A stretch of DNA of 64,000 nt. It comes from Candidatus Obscuribacterales bacterium. GTDB lineage: Bacteria > Cyanobacteriota > Vampirovibrionia > Obscuribacterales > Obscuribacteraceae. The translations under genes were made by a program, and so were the position numbers. Location: assembly GCA_019752635.1 (NCBI GenBank), contig JAIELX010000044.1:62001-126000 (forward strand), read 5' to 3'. Position 1 is the stretch's first letter; each line of letters opens with the position of its first letter. Positions 62,401 through 64,000 of this stretch are shown here, in pieces. The notes beneath the pieces were generated by a model, which saw only the letters and a program-made list of their open reading frames with translations, searched no databases and was not told the origin of the DNA.

Positions 62401-63849
62401 TTATGCTGTTTCTGTGAGCTGTCTGTTTCTATCTAATGAGCGCTGTTCTTCAAAGAGAATTCCATGAGAAACGTCTGTCGGGTATGTGCCGGTGATGCAT
62501 CCCGTGCACAACGACTTTTGTTCCAATGCCTTTTTCAGTCCTTCCACTGATTGATAGACTACTCGATCGACTCCCAATTCCTCGGCAATCTGTTCTTCGG
62601 TTCGGTTGAATGCCACCAGCTCGCTTGGTGTTGGAAAGTCGATTCCGTAATAACAGGGATTGGAGATTGGCGGACACGTGGAAACGAGTATGACTTCCTT
62701 TGCTCCCGCCTGTCGAATCAGTTTCACAATTTGCAGTGCCGTGTTGCCGCGTACAATGCTGTCGTCTACTACCAAACAGCGCTTACCGACAATTTCTCTG
62801 GTAATCGGAAACAGTTTGCGTCGAATTGCTTCTTTCCTTGCGGCTTGGTCATCCAAGATGAAGGTTCGATTGACGTAGCGATTCTTAATCAGTAACTCGC
62901 GGAATGGAGTATTCAGAGCTTCGGACATGGCAATTGCAGCAATGCGGCTAGTCTCCGGCACCGGCAAGATCAGGTCGGCTTCTATACCGCGTCGTTTGAC
63001 CTCTTCGGCAAGAATCAGTCCTAGATTGAAACGTGCTTTGTAAACTGATTCGCCGCCCATTTCGGATTCGACACGAGCAAAGTAGACCCACTCGAACATG
63101 CATGGTGAGTAAGAACTCTTCAACAACATTTTGCGAGTGACCTCGCCGCCGGCGGTTATGTAGACCGCTTCTCCCGGCTGAACTTCGGTAATGTCGGTGT
63201 ACTCGAGGTAATCTAGAGCCACGGTTTCGCTCGCGAAGGCGTAAGCGTGACCGTTCGCCGTTCCTTCTTTCCGTCCCAGAAATAGCGGACGCACGCCGTT
63301 GGGATCTCGAAATGCGAAGATGGCGCAATCTTTTACCAGGCCTACGATGGCGTAACTGCCAACGAGGCGACTCATTGAGCGTTGAATCGCATCAAAAATC
63401 GTTGACGCGTCCGGCTGCCCGCCGGGCAAATTCGTGCAGAGCAAACGTAGAATTACTTCGGAATCGGATTCGGTGGCAAAAAGCACATGCGGTTCTTTGG
63501 CAAGAATTTCTTCGCGCAACTCGTAGCAATTTACGATGTTGCCATTGTGCGCAATGGCGATGCCTGTGTCCGAATCGAGAAAGGGTTGCAGTAAGTTGGG
63601 ATCACGCCGTCCGATGGTGGCGTAGCGCGTGTGGCCGATTGACGCCGGTCCTTTCAATGTCCGGAACGTGCGCTCCGAGAATATGTTTTCGACGAGGCCG
63701 CTGCCCTTTTGTACGTTGAACTGATTACGCCTGGTGTCGACCGTAAGTATCCCGGCGCCGTCCTGGCCGCGGTGCTGCAAGTTCATCAGGGCGACAAAGC
63801 TTTCATAAGCTGAGTCGTCCGTGCCGACAATGCCGACGAGACCGCACAT
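62401..63849 (-). CDS. purF: Amidophosphoribosyltransferase
   Basis: First committed step of purine synthesis: replaces the pyrophosphate of PRPP with ammonia from glutamine. 482 residues. The start is ATG at 63849, because Met is followed by Cys, the glutaminase nucleophile after Met removal (MCGLVGIVG), and GAGGATA lies upstream. Ntn-hydrolase motifs LMNLQHRGQDGAGI, GHTRYATIGRRDPNLLQPFL and the PRPP loop CLVVDDSIVRGNTALQIV are clear. Cluster cysteines typical of the B. subtilis type (SPCMFEWVYFAR, and CLCTGCITG-like LCTGCITGTYP) are present, suggesting an Fe-S cluster. First gene of the operon. Confidence 0.96.
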   Translation of the reverse strand: MCGLVGIVGTDDSAYESFVALMNLQHRGQDGAGILTVDTRRNQFNVQKGSGLVENIFSERTFRTLKGPASIGHTRYATIGRRDPNLLQPFLDSDTGIAIAHNGNIVNCYELREEILAKEPHVLFATESDSEVILRLLCTNLPGGQPDASTIFDAIQRSMSRLVGSYAIVGLVKDCAIFAFRDPNGVRPLFLGRKEGTANGHAYAFASETVALDYLEYTDITEVQPGEAVYITAGGEVTRKMLLKSSYSPCMFEWVYFARVESEMGGESVYKARFNLGLILAEEVKRRGIEADLILPVPETSRIAAIAMSEALNTPFRELLIKNRYVNRTFILDDQAARKEAIRRKLFPITREIVGKRCLVVDDSIVRGNTALQIVKLIRQAGAKEVILVSTCPPISNPCYYGIDFPTPSELVAFNRTEEQIAEELGVDRVVYQSVEGLKKALEQKSLCTGCITGTYPTDVSHGILFEEQRSLDRNRQLTETA

Positions 63850-64000
63850 ACGTATATCCTCTAGATAGCGGGCTGTTCCCCACCGGAAAAGCATACGCCC
63901 TTTGCGACCAAAGTCGACGAATCGGTCCGGCGAAAATGGCGAAAGTTAACAAGCGCACATTTTTCGCTTGAAGTCCTTTCCATAATAGTTTACGGGCGCA
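63850..64000 (-). promoter_or_regulatory. Upstream region of the purine operon
   Basis: This 151-base stretch leads the purF gene and should hold the operon promoter. I see only a weak pair read leftward (TCGACT, then TATGCT 16 bases on, around 63870-63920) and no purine riboswitch core. The true promoter may lie further right, outside the window. Confidence 0.3.

Noticed and set aside
60000..64000. Possible purine riboswitch or PurR-type box before purF
   Set aside because: I could not find the conserved core of either in the 151 bases available; the control region may be outside the window.

Overview
The window is about 64 kb of bacterial chromosome with dense genes on both strands. It has no rRNA, tRNA, CRISPR array, insertion sequence or phage gene that I can see. 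The mixture resembles non-photosynthetic relatives of Cyanobacteria (Obscuribacterales / Vampirovibrionia, 'Melainabacteria'): a compact purine operon, a short principal sigma factor, several Ser/Thr kinases, a PATAN protein, a roadblock protein, and many large low-complexity or secreted proteins without clear family. This placement is inference from gene content; nothing here proves it.

Layout. 1-2.4 kb: the 5' end of metK (leftward), then an ECF sigma factor, an anti-sigma factor with three zinc fingers, and a Spy/CpxP-like secreted protein in one overlapping operon. 2.4-10.1 kb: Ser/Thr kinase, DJ-1/PfpI protein, argS, glycerate kinase, a membrane GAF-PAS histidine kinase and a small Asp-rich lipoprotein. 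10.2-18 kb: a LysM protein, a secreted protein of unknown function, a PATAN protein and pepA. 18.1-23 kb: the most unusual locus, a divergent sigma factor followed by a 1413-residue protein that joins an anti-sigma zinc finger to a tryptophan-glycine repeat region and a roadblock/LC7 domain. 23.2-31.4 kb: an unknown protein, an NCS1 permease, a second Ser/Thr kinase, an acyl-CoA carboxyltransferase, mgtE and the principal sigma factor. 31.6-38 kb: a 36-residue basic protein, trpS, an O-antigen-ligase-like protein, a pair of paralogous proteins of unknown function, an esterase, a HicB-HicA-like fusion and a DCC-family protein. 38.2-52.7 kb: a large VIT-domain membrane protein, an AraC regulator, a LuxR-type response regulator, small membrane or unknown proteins, a third kinase, a secreted GH13 glucosidase, RNase Z, an LCP protein, a DUF378 protein and a membrane-anchored VHL-beta-like protein.

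52.7-63.8 kb is one leftward purine operon in the order purF-purC-purD-purN-purL-purQ-purM-purH. It covers most of the route from PRPP to IMP; purE, purK and purB are not in the window. The genes mostly overlap or are separated by under 35 bp, which points to one transcript.

The strongest candidate for an undescribed system is the sigma / zinc-finger-WG-roadblock pair at 18.1-23 kb. It may connect to other switch-type signalling proteins nearby (PATAN protein, three Ser/Thr kinases). Domain names are from reading the protein sequences by eye; no database search was run.
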